This document shows positions 1 to 8,248 of a stretch of 45,912 bases of DNA, piece after piece. The notes beneath the pieces were generated by a model, which did not search any database, was not told where the DNA came from, and was given only the letters and a program-made list of their open reading frames with translations. Numbering within the stretch: the first letter of the stretch is position 1; the number at the start of each line of letters is the position of its first letter. A program made the position numbers and the translations under genes. Source of the DNA: Marixanthomonas sp963974425 (GTDB lineage: Bacteria; Bacteroidota; Bacteroidia; Flavobacteriales; Flavobacteriaceae); the NCBI RefSeq assembly GCF_963974425.1, contig NZ_CAXBCK010000031.1, forward strand, positions 1 through 45,912, read 5' to 3'.

Positions 1-297
1 ATGGTCAATTAACTCTAGTAGCAAATCGGCTGGAATGTTGCGTTCCAATTCGACAGTGTTCCAGTGTTTTTTGCTCATATGATAACCGGCTGTGATGAAG
101 CCGTCATATTCCTCTCTCAATTCAATAGCCCGTTCTGGATCGCATTTTAGGTTGGCAGTAGCAGGCATTTTTTCTAAAGCACATAAGGCAAACATTTTAT
201 CCATTACTTTAAAAACTAAAACATCTGGACCAAATGGTAGCGATTCGGTTACGCCTTTTTTTGATAAGCAATAGTCTCGAAATGCTTCAATATTCAT
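1..297 (-). CDS. MmcQ/YjbR family protein, 3' end cut by window edge
   Basis: I read this frame from the reverse strand: it starts with ATG at 297 and stays open for 99 codons to the window edge. The protein begins MNIEAFRDYCLSKKGVTESL and continues with an LPFGPDVLVFKV segment, then MSKKHWNTVEL near the cut end. This is the layout of the MmcQ/YjbR family (DUF419, CyaY-like fold, about 115-120 residues), so roughly 20 residues are missing. The family is often described as DNA-binding-like, but its cellular role is not settled. The start lies 2 nt after the stop of the transglutaminase-like gene, so it is probably the last gene of the leftward operon that begins at hemW. Confidence 0.85.
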   Translation of the reverse strand, partial: MNIEAFRDYCLSKKGVTESLPFGPDVLVFKVMDKMFALCALEKMPATANLKCDPERAIELREEYDGFITAGYHMSKKHWNTVELERNIPADLLLELIDH

Positions 298-299
298 CC

Positions 300-1259
300 T
301 TAATCAATTTTATAGCCTAACGCTGGTTCGCCGTCAAAGTAAATTAAAAGTGTGGAAACACCTAATTGCAACGGAACTTTAAACGTAATGACATTCGCTT
401 CTTTTTTAATTTCTGAAATAGCAATCGGTTTTTCCCCGAAGCTGTACGAAATGGTGGAAGCATTACTATTTCGGATTTGAAAATCAATATACCCATCATC
501 ATCTTCCGAAGAAATAACACCAGCTAACGGCTTCTCCACATCTTCCCTTCGTAGGGTTTCTGGAATAATAATCGGCATATTAGCGAATACTTCTTTTGAA
601 ATTACAGCATCAATCAACGCATCTTCATACATCGCCGGATAATGGGTTTTAAAAAACAGTTTAGGTGGCGTTTTGTAATAAAAATAAGTAGGTTCTTTTA
701 TAAACTTCCCATTGTATTTTCCCGCTCCCCACGTAGGATCGAATAGGTATTGCTTTCCATCAATGGTGGCGATATTCCACATATGTGTGTTTTTAAAAGG
801 GCGGCCAATATCATTAAAACTGGCTTTTATATCACCCCTAACCAAATAGTTTTTAATTCCCTGAAGTTCACACAAACGCTCAAAAAGCATCGCATAACCT
901 TCGCAAACGGCGATTCCTTCTTGTAGGGTACGTTCGATTATTTTTTTTCGAGTCGCTTCTTCCTTTTGGTTTCGCTCTCTAAAATTTTTAAAGTTATAAT
1001 TGAATTTTTTGTATTCCGAAGGTTCATAAGCCACGTTGTTTATAATCCAAGTATAAATGGCGCGAACTTTATCTTCTTCGGAAATAAAATCGCGCGAAAT
1101 AAACTTTGAAAGCTTTTCGGGGTTGTCAAACTCATTAGGATACAATTGAATAGTAGCATCTACTTGCTCATAGTTTTGGGCTTTCACAGAAAATGAACCG
1201 CTCCCAAATAGAAAGCAGAAAATTATTGCTTTAACATATGAATAAAGCTTACTTCTCAC
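300..1259 (-). CDS. secreted transglutaminase-like (cysteine protease fold) protein
   Basis: A 319-residue protein with an N-terminal hydrophobic signal segment (about residues 9-28, ending KAQ). The transglutaminase-like core shows a Cys in AVCEGYA (C119), a His in NTHMWN (H159) and an Asp in LFDPTWGAG (D174), so the whole triad is present. The C-terminal about 120 residues look like a beta-rich domain. Such bacterial proteins are usually exported proteases or peptide-modifying enzymes; the substrate cannot be read from sequence. The start is GTG and overlaps the end of the DUF4230 gene by 11 nt, which implies translational coupling. A shorter paralogue with the same triad lies at 9287-9946. 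Confidence 0.85.
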   Translation of the reverse strand: MRSKLYSYVKAIIFCFLFGSGSFSVKAQNYEQVDATIQLYPNEFDNPEKLSKFISRDFISEEDKVRAIYTWIINNVAYEPSEYKKFNYNFKNFRERNQKEEATRKKIIERTLQEGIAVCEGYAMLFERLCELQGIKNYLVRGDIKASFNDIGRPFKNTHMWNIATIDGKQYLFDPTWGAGKYNGKFIKEPTYFYYKTPPKLFFKTHYPAMYEDALIDAVISKEVFANMPIIIPETLRREDVEKPLAGVISSEDDDGYIDFQIRNSNASTISYSFGEKPIAISEIKKEANVITFKVPLQLGVSTLLIYFDGEPALGYKID

Positions 1260-1875
1260 CTCTTTCTGAAATTTTTTCTTGAGCGTTGCGATCGGTTTCC
1301 AAAGCCGAATAATCCAATTTCCAATTGATGGTTTCTACCAATTTTTCCATCAGTTTTATAGTTTCCATCGCTTGGTTGGAAGCTTCTAGTAACAAACCAC
1401 TGCTTGGTACTTTATCGATAATATGTTGTTTGGCTTCGCGGTTAATATCGGTTAAGTCGGATGACGTAAACGGGTTTGCCCACCCTTCGCGTTTGTCGTA
1501 ATATTTAAAGTCGGTTTCGATGGTCATCAGTTCCGGTTGGGGGAAATTGGTCAACGTGATCATTTTATTTTTGGTATCGGCATTCATGTTAATCTTCGTG
1601 AGGTCGAACCCCACGTGAGCTTTCGCTTCAATTAAAATAAGCGCTTTTTTCTTTCCTAAAATAACGTTGAGCCATTTGTCCTTTACGCTTTCGTAGTGGT
1701 AAATTTCAGAAAAATCGCCTTCCACCGTGATAAACTTACAGACACTGCGAATGCGCTCCATCAATACCACGGATTGTGAATGTACTTTCTCTTTTTTTCG
1801 AGAACCCACAAACCAAGAGAAAATAAAGTACGCCACTACAGCTCCGACAGCCAGACCTATAAAAAGTAATTCCAT
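1249..1875 (-). CDS. DUF4230 family membrane-anchored protein
   Basis: A 208-residue protein with one N-terminal membrane helix (about residues 3-24) followed by a basic stretch (GSRKKEK). The rest matches my memory of DUF4230: an early VCKFITVEGDFSEIYHYE segment, a central beta-rich region, and a late helix containing the VPSSGLLLEAS motif. The family has no established function; it is common in Bacteroidota and in some Firmicutes. It sits in the hemW-to-MmcQ operon, 1 nt downstream of the DUF4260 gene and overlapping the transglutaminase-like gene. Confidence 0.8.
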   Translation of the reverse strand: MELLFIGLAVGAVVAYFIFSWFVGSRKKEKVHSQSVVLMERIRSVCKFITVEGDFSEIYHYESVKDKWLNVILGKKKALILIEAKAHVGFDLTKINMNADTKNKMITLTNFPQPELMTIETDFKYYDKREGWANPFTSSDLTDINREAKQHIIDKVPSSGLLLEASNQAMETIKLMEKLVETINWKLDYSALETDRNAQEKISERGEK

Positions 1876-1876
1876 A

Positions 1877-2230
1877 TTAATTGTTTCCTATGCTTCCTAA
1901 ATGTGTGTTTTTAAAACTGTCTGGATATTTTAAGCCATACTCAAAAATCCGATCCATTGCTGAATGGGAAAACAGAATAACACCTATTAAAGTACAAATT
2001 TCACCAAAATAAAGCATTCCTGCTATAATAAATAGGATTGCGACTGCTTTATGATGAAACAAATTATAGGTGACCGCACCTACTTTTGTATTAAACAGAT
2101 ATCCCAACATACCTATATCGGGCAGTAATAATAGGATGGGGAAAACCCACCACGAAAATTCCAGTTGTGAAAACAACAAGATTCCAAATATAAACTGGGC
2201 AAACTCCTCAATTTTAAGTGTTGTTTTCAT
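1877..2230 (-). CDS. DUF4260 family small membrane protein
   Basis: 117 residues with hydrophobic segments at about 12-40, 55-78 and 80-93. The motifs LLLPDIGMLGYL, GAVTYNLFHH and GLKYPDSFKNTHLG are those of DUF4260, a small integral membrane family of unknown function. Its stop codon abuts the DUF4230 start and its start abuts the cyclase stop, so it belongs to the same transcription unit. Confidence 0.85.
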   Translation of the reverse strand: MKTTLKIEEFAQFIFGILLFSQLEFSWWVFPILLLLPDIGMLGYLFNTKVGAVTYNLFHHKAVAILFIIAGMLYFGEICTLIGVILFSHSAMDRIFEYGLKYPDSFKNTHLGSIGNN

Positions 2231-2977
2231 CTAGATAAATTTATACAAAACTGGTTTACTCGGCGTCGCATCGTTATGAAACGAAGCAATTTGTAGGTTT
2301 AGCAAGTAACTGCCGTCTTTCACTTGGTTGGGCACATAAATAAATTCGGTTATGGTTGCTTGGTATCTTGGCTTTTCTGGATAGTTCCAAAATGCTTTGT
2401 GTGCCAACAGTTTTCCCTCGTCCTTTTCTTTATCTACTGAAGGCAAATCTATCAACAGGTGTTTCACTCCTTTTTCACGTAACAATAACGCGGCCTCTTC
2501 ATGTAAATACGGCCAATTGGTGTTTGAATAGTGTCTTTCTTTTTTTTCTGAAGTATTCGGCAAGGTTCTAATGACAATTGCTTCGGGGTTTCTGTTTTCA
2601 AGGGCTGATTTAATTTCGCAAGCCGGAATTATTTGATCTTCACCTATTTTTTCTGGAACGAGTGAAATTACTTCCGCCGAAAAAAAGAAGGTTTTTAATG
2701 CTTCGTTCACTGAATAAAATTCTTCTGAAATATGCCCCACACATTCCGTATGCGTTCCGTGGGCATGTGGATTAAAAGCAATGTTATTAAAATTAACCGA
2801 AGCGCCTTCGCTTACTTTTGCCACCCAATCGTCCATTTTAACGGGTTCAATTTTAGGCGGTTTTAAATACCAAGCTTCCGGATTCTTTTCTGAAGCTCGT
2901 AATGGGATTGAAAGATCTAAAGGCTTTGAAAGATCGACCGTTTTTAAAATTCCGTCTATGTTAAAAGTGGCGCGCAA
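2231..2977 (-). CDS. cyclase family metal-dependent hydrolase (kynurenine formamidase-like)
   Basis: 248 residues. The signature metal-binding motif of the cyclase/KynB superfamily is present as HAHGTHTECVGH, where the usual HxGTHxDxPxH pattern has Glu for the Asp and Gly for the Pro. The LDLSIPL strand near residue 20 and the TNWPYLHEEAALLL segment also fit. Members hydrolyse amides such as N-formylkynurenine or act on other cyclic or acyl substrates. No kynurenine pathway gene is near, so the substrate is open. It lies 43 nt downstream of hemW and directly upstream of DUF4260. Confidence 0.82.
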   Translation of the reverse strand: MRATFNIDGILKTVDLSKPLDLSIPLRASEKNPEAWYLKPPKIEPVKMDDWVAKVSEGASVNFNNIAFNPHAHGTHTECVGHISEEFYSVNEALKTFFFSAEVISLVPEKIGEDQIIPACEIKSALENRNPEAIVIRTLPNTSEKKERHYSNTNWPYLHEEAALLLREKGVKHLLIDLPSVDKEKDEGKLLAHKAFWNYPEKPRYQATITEFIYVPNQVKDGSYLLNLQIASFHNDATPSKPVLYKFI

Positions 2978-3020
2978 ATACTTGGTTTTTAAAAATGTAA
3001 TATACGATTCTATTGTGAGA

Positions 3021-4145
3021 TTAATCTGTTAAAAACAAATCGGAAGCAATGCCATCACTTAAGAACTTTCCCTTTTTTGAAACTTTAAGCGAGTCTTCTT
3101 CTAAAAACAACAAGCCTTTATCTAAATGCTGAGTCGCTTGTTCTAACGCGTACTCTTTATATTTTTTTCCGAAGGAATTTTCCAATTTATCCAAGGAAAC
3201 ACCCCATTTGGTTCGTAAACCAGTCATAATATATTCGTTGTAACGATCTTTTATTGAAAGTATTTCCTGCTCTTGCGGAAGTTCTCCGGCAGTAATTGCC
3301 TGAATGTATTTGGCATTGTTGGCAACATTCCAACTACGCGTCTTACCGTCAAAACCGTGTGCCGAAGGACCGATGCCCAAATACGGTTTTCCTTGCCAAT
3401 AAGCAGTGTTGTTTCGGGAATAATAACCCGGTTTTCCAAAATTTGAAAATTCGTAGTTTTCAAATCCGGCGCTTTCGGTTTCTTTGAGCAGCGTTTTATA
3501 ATGCGTTTCAGCAACGGCATCTTCGACTGGCGGAACAATCCCTTTCTCAATAAATTTTTTCAAGGCTGTTCTAGGCTCAACAGTTAAAGCATAACACGAT
3601 AAATGTGGAATATCAAGCGAAATGGCAGTATGCAGATTCTGTTTCCAGCGTTTATTGGTCATTCCCGGAATACCGTAAATAAGGTCGATACTTATATTGT
3701 CGAAATTCTTTTTAGCTTCTTCAATACATGAAAAAGCTTCTTTTTCATTGTGGGCGCGGTTCATTAGGGTTAAATCTGCTTCAAAAAAAGATTGTACACC
3801 GATGCTTAACCGATTAATTGGACTGTTCGCTATTGTTTCAATTCGGTCTTTTGTTAAATCGTCTGGATTAGCTTCAAGGGTGATTTCAGCATCGGTAGCT
3901 ACTGTAAAATTTTTAAATATCGTTTCAAAAATCTGCTTTAATTCTTCTGAAGTTAGCAATGACGGGGTTCCGCCTCCAAAATAAATAGTTTGCACGGTTT
4001 CAGTTACTTCTTTTTTCCGAAGGATTAATTCTTCACACAATGCATTGACCATTGCTCCTTTTTTCTTTATCGAAGTTGAAAAATGGAAATCGCAATAATG
4101 GCAAGCCTGTTTGCAAAAAGGGATATGTAAGTAAATTCCGCTCAT
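3021..4145 (-). CDS. hemW: radical SAM family haem chaperone HemW
   Basis: 374 residues. The radical SAM CxxxCxxC motif sits at the N-terminus (C11, C15, C18 in FCKQACHYCDF), followed by IYFGGGTPSLL and a GVQSF motif. The protein resembles coproporphyrinogen III dehydrogenase HemN but begins directly at the radical SAM domain without the longer HemN N-terminus, as expected of HemW, which binds haem and hands it to apoproteins. It appears to be the first gene of the leftward operon. A TATTTTTG box on the minus strand at 4180-4187 could be its -7 element, though no upstream TTG is well placed. Confidence 0.88.
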   Translation of the reverse strand: MSGIYLHIPFCKQACHYCDFHFSTSIKKKGAMVNALCEELILRKKEVTETVQTIYFGGGTPSLLTSEELKQIFETIFKNFTVATDAEITLEANPDDLTKDRIETIANSPINRLSIGVQSFFEADLTLMNRAHNEKEAFSCIEEAKKNFDNISIDLIYGIPGMTNKRWKQNLHTAISLDIPHLSCYALTVEPRTALKKFIEKGIVPPVEDAVAETHYKTLLKETESAGFENYEFSNFGKPGYYSRNNTAYWQGKPYLGIGPSAHGFDGKTRSWNVANNAKYIQAITAGELPQEQEILSIKDRYNEYIMTGLRTKWGVSLDKLENSFGKKYKEYALEQATQHLDKGLLFLEEDSLKVSKKGKFLSDGIASDLFLTD

Positions 4146-4240
4146 TCAGTACTAAAAAGGGTTCAGTTATTGTTTTTGACAAAAATACGCTATATTTTAT
4201 GGCAGACCTTACAGTCCTTATATAAACCCAATTCATTTTT

Positions 4241-5308
4241 ATGATCAAAAATGCTATTTATCTTTTATTTTTTGCCATTAGCCTTTCAGTTTTAGGACAA
4301 ACAGCAAAGGATTCTACCTCATTACGGGTGGGTATTGCTGGCTCTGCTCCTTTCTACATTAATAATGAAAAACCTGAAGGCATTGTACCCGATTTATGGC
4401 GAGAAATCGCTTTTAATATTGATAAACAATACACGTATAAAAATTACGCCTCGGTGGAAGAAGGCATGCAAGCCACTACAGATGGGGATATTGATGTGCT
4501 AATCGGACCTATAACTATTAACTCGTTACGGGCAGAAACCGTTAGTTTTTCACATCCGTTTTATGACACCGAATTAGGTATCTTAGCTCCGGTATTGGAG
4601 CTCACGTTTTGGGATCATTTAAAACCTTTCTTTTCTTCTACCTTTTTATATGCTGTGGGCTTTTTACTAATTGTCCTTACCATCGTAGGTAAATTATTTT
4701 GGTTATTGGAAGGTCGTAAATTCCCTGATGAATACAGCAAACACCCTATAAAAGGAATTGGTGGCGGAATCTGGCTAGCGATTGTAACGATGACGACGGT
4801 TGGGTACGGTGATTATGCCCCTAAAACAATACCGGGACGCTTTTTAATGGGCGCTTGGATGATTATTTCTTTAATTATGGCAACTTCTTTTGTAGCGGGA
4901 ATTGCCACTACTTTGACCGTGAGCAGCCAACAGGAAAAAACAATTAAATCATTAGGACAATTAGAAGGAAAAAAAATTGCTACGCCAAGCTATGATAAAG
5001 TACTTAATCAAGTACGAAACGTAGGCGGAACGCCCGTTCCAGTAAAAAATGTAAATGAAGCGTATGATTTACTTTTAAACGAAGAAGTAGATGCAGTTTT
5101 ATATGATGTAGTTCCGTTGGAATATGTTTTCAGTAATAAGGAAAAAGAAAATTTTGAATTGAGTAAAAAAAATATTCAACCACAACATTATGGTTTCATT
5201 TTTCCGTTAGACAGTCCTTTACGAAGAGAAGTGGATTTACAGATTATTCAATTGCGGGAAGACAATGAAATTGAAGATATTGTTACGCAATGGATTAATA
5301 CGAAGTAA
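4241..5308 (+). CDS. GluR0-like ligand-gated potassium channel
   Basis: 355 residues. A signal segment (1-20, ending LGQTA) is followed by the first half of a periplasmic amino-acid-binding-type domain (about 28-120), a two-helix pore module (helices near 134-157 and 203-227) with the K+ selectivity filter TVGYGD at 186-191, then the second half of the binding domain (about 232-353). This split SBP / pore / SBP order is that of prokaryotic ionotropic glutamate receptors. The binding half contains the LRVGIAGSAPF start and a late YDVVPLEYV segment. It would let K+ flow on binding of an extracellular ligand, probably an amino acid. It is transcribed divergently from hemW and converges on the PcrB-like gene. 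Confidence 0.88.
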   Translation: MIKNAIYLLFFAISLSVLGQTAKDSTSLRVGIAGSAPFYINNEKPEGIVPDLWREIAFNIDKQYTYKNYASVEEGMQATTDGDIDVLIGPITINSLRAETVSFSHPFYDTELGILAPVLELTFWDHLKPFFSSTFLYAVGFLLIVLTIVGKLFWLLEGRKFPDEYSKHPIKGIGGGIWLAIVTMTTVGYGDYAPKTIPGRFLMGAWMIISLIMATSFVAGIATTLTVSSQQEKTIKSLGQLEGKKIATPSYDKVLNQVRNVGGTPVPVKNVNEAYDLLLNEEVDAVLYDVVPLEYVFSNKEKENFELSKKNIQPQHYGFIFPLDSPLRREVDLQIIQLREDNEIEDIVTQWINTK

Positions 5309-5317
5309 TGAGCTACA

Positions 5318-6013
5318 TTATTTTTCAAAAACGGTACCCATTACTATCAAATCTGCTCCGGCGATGTAAGCTGCTTGTTTCTGGGCTTCGGTTTTAATAC
5401 CGCCACCTACAATAAGGGGAATGTTAATGGCTTTTTTTACTTCGGAAATAATTTCTGGCCTCACCGGATTAATCGCTCCGCTTCCGGCTTCTAAATAAAT
5501 TAATTTTGCGCCCATAAATTCGCCAGCAATTGCCGTATGTACAATTGTTGAAACTGCACCTTGGGAAAGCGGTTTTGTATTGCTAACTCGTGCTACGGCA
5601 GATTCAGTTCCACCATCCACCAAAATATAACCGGTAGGAATTACTTCCAATTTTGATGCTTTTAGCTTCTCAACAGCTTTTAATTGTTGGCCTACCAAAT
5701 ATTCTGGATTGCGACCTGAAAGTAGGGAAAGAAATAAAATAGCATCTGCAAACTTGGTGATATGTGTATGATCGCCTGGAAACAAGATTACAGGCAACTG
5801 AGAATGATTTTTTAGTGCTTTTACTGTAGCTTCGGTATGACCATTGGCATCTGTACTGCCACCTACAAATAAATGTGTAGTTTCGGTTGGCAGTTGTTGA
5901 AGAAAAGAAGCGGTGTCAAACGTTGAAAATTTATCAGGGTCTATTAAAATTGCTAAGCTTTTTTTCCCTTCGGAAATATCACTTAATATATTTTGATAAT
6001 GAAACTGGTTCAT
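5318..6013 (-). CDS. geranylgeranylglyceryl/heptaprenylglyceryl phosphate synthase (PcrB-like)
   Basis: 231 residues with the TIM-barrel signatures of the family: ILIDPDKF early, HLFVGGSTDANG, LFPGDHTHI, YLEAGSGA and the C-terminal phosphate-binding IVGGGIKTEAQ / GADLIVMGT. These enzymes join sn-glycerol-1-phosphate to a long prenyl diphosphate by an ether bond. The family is best known in archaea but also occurs in Bacillus (PcrB) and widely in Bacteroidota; the prenyl chain length used here cannot be judged by eye. The start overlaps the stop of the phosphopantetheinyl transferase gene by one base (TAATG), so the two are translationally coupled. Confidence 0.88.
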   Translation of the reverse strand: MNQFHYQNILSDISEGKKSLAILIDPDKFSTFDTASFLQQLPTETTHLFVGGSTDANGHTEATVKALKNHSQLPVILFPGDHTHITKFADAILFLSLLSGRNPEYLVGQQLKAVEKLKASKLEVIPTGYILVDGGTESAVARVSNTKPLSQGAVSTIVHTAIAGEFMGAKLIYLEAGSGAINPVRPEIISEVKKAINIPLIVGGGIKTEAQKQAAYIAGADLIVMGTVFEK

Positions 6014-6654
6014 TATCTAATTTTTTCAGAAATTAGCGCGTAAGCACACGTAAACCCTTCAAATTCTAAAAACCATACTTTATAGGTTTCTTCTTTGTCT
6101 TCAAAAGAAACTTCGGCAGTAGATTGCAGATCGTCCAACCTGAAATCCTCAACATAAATATGTTCTAAAAAACTGACGCCTTTTCGGGCAAAACTTTTAT
6201 ACAACGATTCCTTTGCGCCCCAAACCATGGTGAGTTTCCGCATCACGGCATCATCGTTAGCGAGGGTTCTATATTCTTCAATCGGGGTAAATTTATGAGC
6301 GATTTTTAATATTTTTTGACGTTGTTTTTCAATATCAATCCCCACTTCTTGGTCACTGATTATAATCGCCGAAAAAATAAAAGAATGCGTAATCGAAATA
6401 TGTTTATCATCGGTTAAATGTGGCTTGCCTTTATCATCATAATACAAGTCGTGATCCGTATAACCGGCAGCTGCCAATAAATGACGAACGCTCATAAATC
6501 CGCGCCGGTGTAGGTCGCTTTTCATACCATCTACACGTTCTTGGCAATGATTGGTTAGTGAAATTCCGTCCGAAAGAAATTCGTACGATTCTTCTATCTT
6601 CCAAATCAAGACCTTAGTCGTTTTATTTACTGTTATAGTTTTGTAAAGTGGCAT
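6013..6654 (-). CDS. 4'-phosphopantetheinyl transferase superfamily protein
   Basis: 213 residues. The Mg2+-binding GIDIE motif (105-109) and the WGAKESLYK motif (145-153), the two hallmarks of Sfp/AcpT-type transferases, are both intact, and SITHS (87-91) precedes them. The enzyme would move phosphopantetheine from CoA to a serine of an acyl or peptidyl carrier protein. No carrier protein or megasynthase gene is in the window, so it may serve fatty-acid synthesis or a distant cluster. It is the upstream partner of the PcrB-like gene and divergent from ahcY. Confidence 0.87.
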   Translation of the reverse strand: MPLYKTITVNKTTKVLIWKIEESYEFLSDGISLTNHCQERVDGMKSDLHRRGFMSVRHLLAAAGYTDHDLYYDDKGKPHLTDDKHISITHSFIFSAIIISDQEVGIDIEKQRQKILKIAHKFTPIEEYRTLANDDAVMRKLTMVWGAKESLYKSFARKGVSFLEHIYVEDFRLDDLQSTAEVSFEDKEETYKVWFLEFEGFTCAYALISEKIR

Positions 6655-6675
6655 AAACGTTTACTAGATATTATG

Positions 6676-6683
6676 TATTTTTG
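6676..6683 (+). promoter_or_regulatory. possible -7 promoter box upstream of ahcY
   Basis: TATTTTTG fits the Bacteroidota -7 consensus TAnnTTTG and lies 63 nt before the ahcY start. No TTG stands at the usual 19-21 nt upstream, so the support is half of a promoter. Confidence 0.35.
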
Positions 6684-6746
6684 CAACCTGAAAACTGAGC
6701 AATATCAGTTAGCAGATAAAAAAATTGTTAATTCAAAGATAAGAAT

Positions 6747-8063
6747 ATGTCAACGAAAACAGTGCCTTACACGGCGTATAAAGTAAAAGATATTTCCCTA
6801 GCAGATTGGGGACGTAAAGAAATTGAGCTAGCTGAAGCAGAAATGCCAGGCTTAATGTCGCTACGTGAAGAATATAAAAACGAGCAGCCTTTAAAAGGTG
6901 CCCGTATCGCCGGATGTTTGCACATGACCATACAAACTGCGGTTTTAATTGAAACCCTTATTGAATTGGGCGCAGAAGTAACTTGGAGCTCGTGTAACAT
7001 TTTCTCTACCCAAGATCAAGCTGCCGCAGCCATTGCTGATGCTGGAATTCCGGTATATGCTTGGAAAGGAATGACCGAAGAAGAATTTAACTGGTGTATT
7101 GAACAAACACTTTTCTTTGGGGAAGATCGTAAGCCGTTAAATATGATTCTTGATGATGGTGGAGACCTTACTAATATGGTTTTTGATAAATATCCAGAAC
7201 TGGCTTCTGGAATTAAAGGCCTTTCTGAGGAAACAACAACTGGGGTGCACCGTTTATACGAACGTATGAAAAACGGAACATTGGTCATGCCAGCAATAAA
7301 CGTAAATGATAGTGTTACTAAAAGTAAATTTGACAACAAATACGGATGTCGCGAAAGTGCCGTAGATGCTATTCGTCGTGCTACCGATGTTATGCTAGCT
7401 GGAAAGCGCGTTGTGGTATGTGGCTATGGTGATGTAGGTAAAGGTACTGCTGCTTCTTTTAGAGGTGCTGGAGCGATTGTTACGGTTACTGAAATTGATC
7501 CAATTTGTGCATTACAAGCTGCAATGGACGGTTTTGAAGTGAAAAAACTGGAAACTGTTGTTGGTAAAGCTGATATTGTAATTACCACAACTGGAAATAA
7601 AGATATTGTTCGCGGTGAGCATTTTGAAGCGATGAAAGACAAAACCATCGTTTGTAATATTGGCCACTTTGACAATGAAATTGCTGTTTCTTGGTTAAAA
7701 GAAAACCACGGAAATTCGCACGTAGAGATAAAGCCACAAGTAGATAAATATACCATTGATGGTAAAGATATTATTTTGTTAGCTGAAGGTCGTTTGGTAA
7801 ACTTAGGTTGTGCCACAGGTCACCCAAGTTTTGTGATGAGTAACTCGTTTACAAATCAAACATTAGCGCAAATTGAATTGTGGAAAAACACAGATCAATA
7901 TGAAAACAAAGTGTATATGCTACCAAAGCATTTAGATGAAAAAGTAGCGAAGTTACATTTAGAAAAAATTGGTGTAGAATTGACTGATTTAAGCGAAGAG
8001 CAAGCCAAATACATCGGCGTGGAAGTAGAAGGCCCATTCAAGCCTGAATACTACAGATATTAG
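6747..8063 (+). CDS. ahcY: adenosylhomocysteinase (SAH hydrolase)
   Basis: 438 residues, the normal length for the shorter bacterial form. It converts S-adenosylhomocysteine to adenosine and homocysteine, clearing the product of methyl transfer. Visible landmarks: GCLHMTIQTAVL near the N-terminus, SSCNIFSTQD, the conserved DDGGDLT segment, NAD-binding GYGDVGKG at 226-233, and the family's C-terminal KPEYYRY tail that reaches into the neighbouring subunit. It is a single-gene unit ended by a hairpin terminator. Confidence 0.97.
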   Translation: MSTKTVPYTAYKVKDISLADWGRKEIELAEAEMPGLMSLREEYKNEQPLKGARIAGCLHMTIQTAVLIETLIELGAEVTWSSCNIFSTQDQAAAAIADAGIPVYAWKGMTEEEFNWCIEQTLFFGEDRKPLNMILDDGGDLTNMVFDKYPELASGIKGLSEETTTGVHRLYERMKNGTLVMPAINVNDSVTKSKFDNKYGCRESAVDAIRRATDVMLAGKRVVVCGYGDVGKGTAASFRGAGAIVTVTEIDPICALQAAMDGFEVKKLETVVGKADIVITTTGNKDIVRGEHFEAMKDKTIVCNIGHFDNEIAVSWLKENHGNSHVEIKPQVDKYTIDGKDIILLAEGRLVNLGCATGHPSFVMSNSFTNQTLAQIELWKNTDQYENKVYMLPKHLDEKVAKLHLEKIGVELTDLSEEQAKYIGVEVEGPFKPEYYRY

Positions 8064-8112
8064 ATCGCTTCGCTATTAGAATTTAGACTGCGCTCCGCGC
8101 ATTAGAAAAAAG

Positions 8113-8147
8113 AAAACCCTCACAGTTATTGTGGGGGTTTTTTATTT
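8113..8147 (+). terminator. rho-independent terminator of ahcY
   Basis: A 10-bp stem AACCCTCACA / TGTGGGGGTT (one G-U pair) with a 5-nt loop, followed by a T-rich run, 50 nt after the ahcY stop. Confidence 0.85.
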
Positions 8148-8248
8148 TTGAGACTAATTTAAGCTGTAAAACCTTAAGGTCTACTTAAAACTTTCACTAT
8201 TACAACTAGCTTTCATAACTTTATATAGATTTAATTTAAAACACTCTT

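Noticed and set aside
2356..3032. Rightward frames opposite the cyclase gene
   Set aside because: They are antisense to a gene with clear catalytic motifs and have no own signal.
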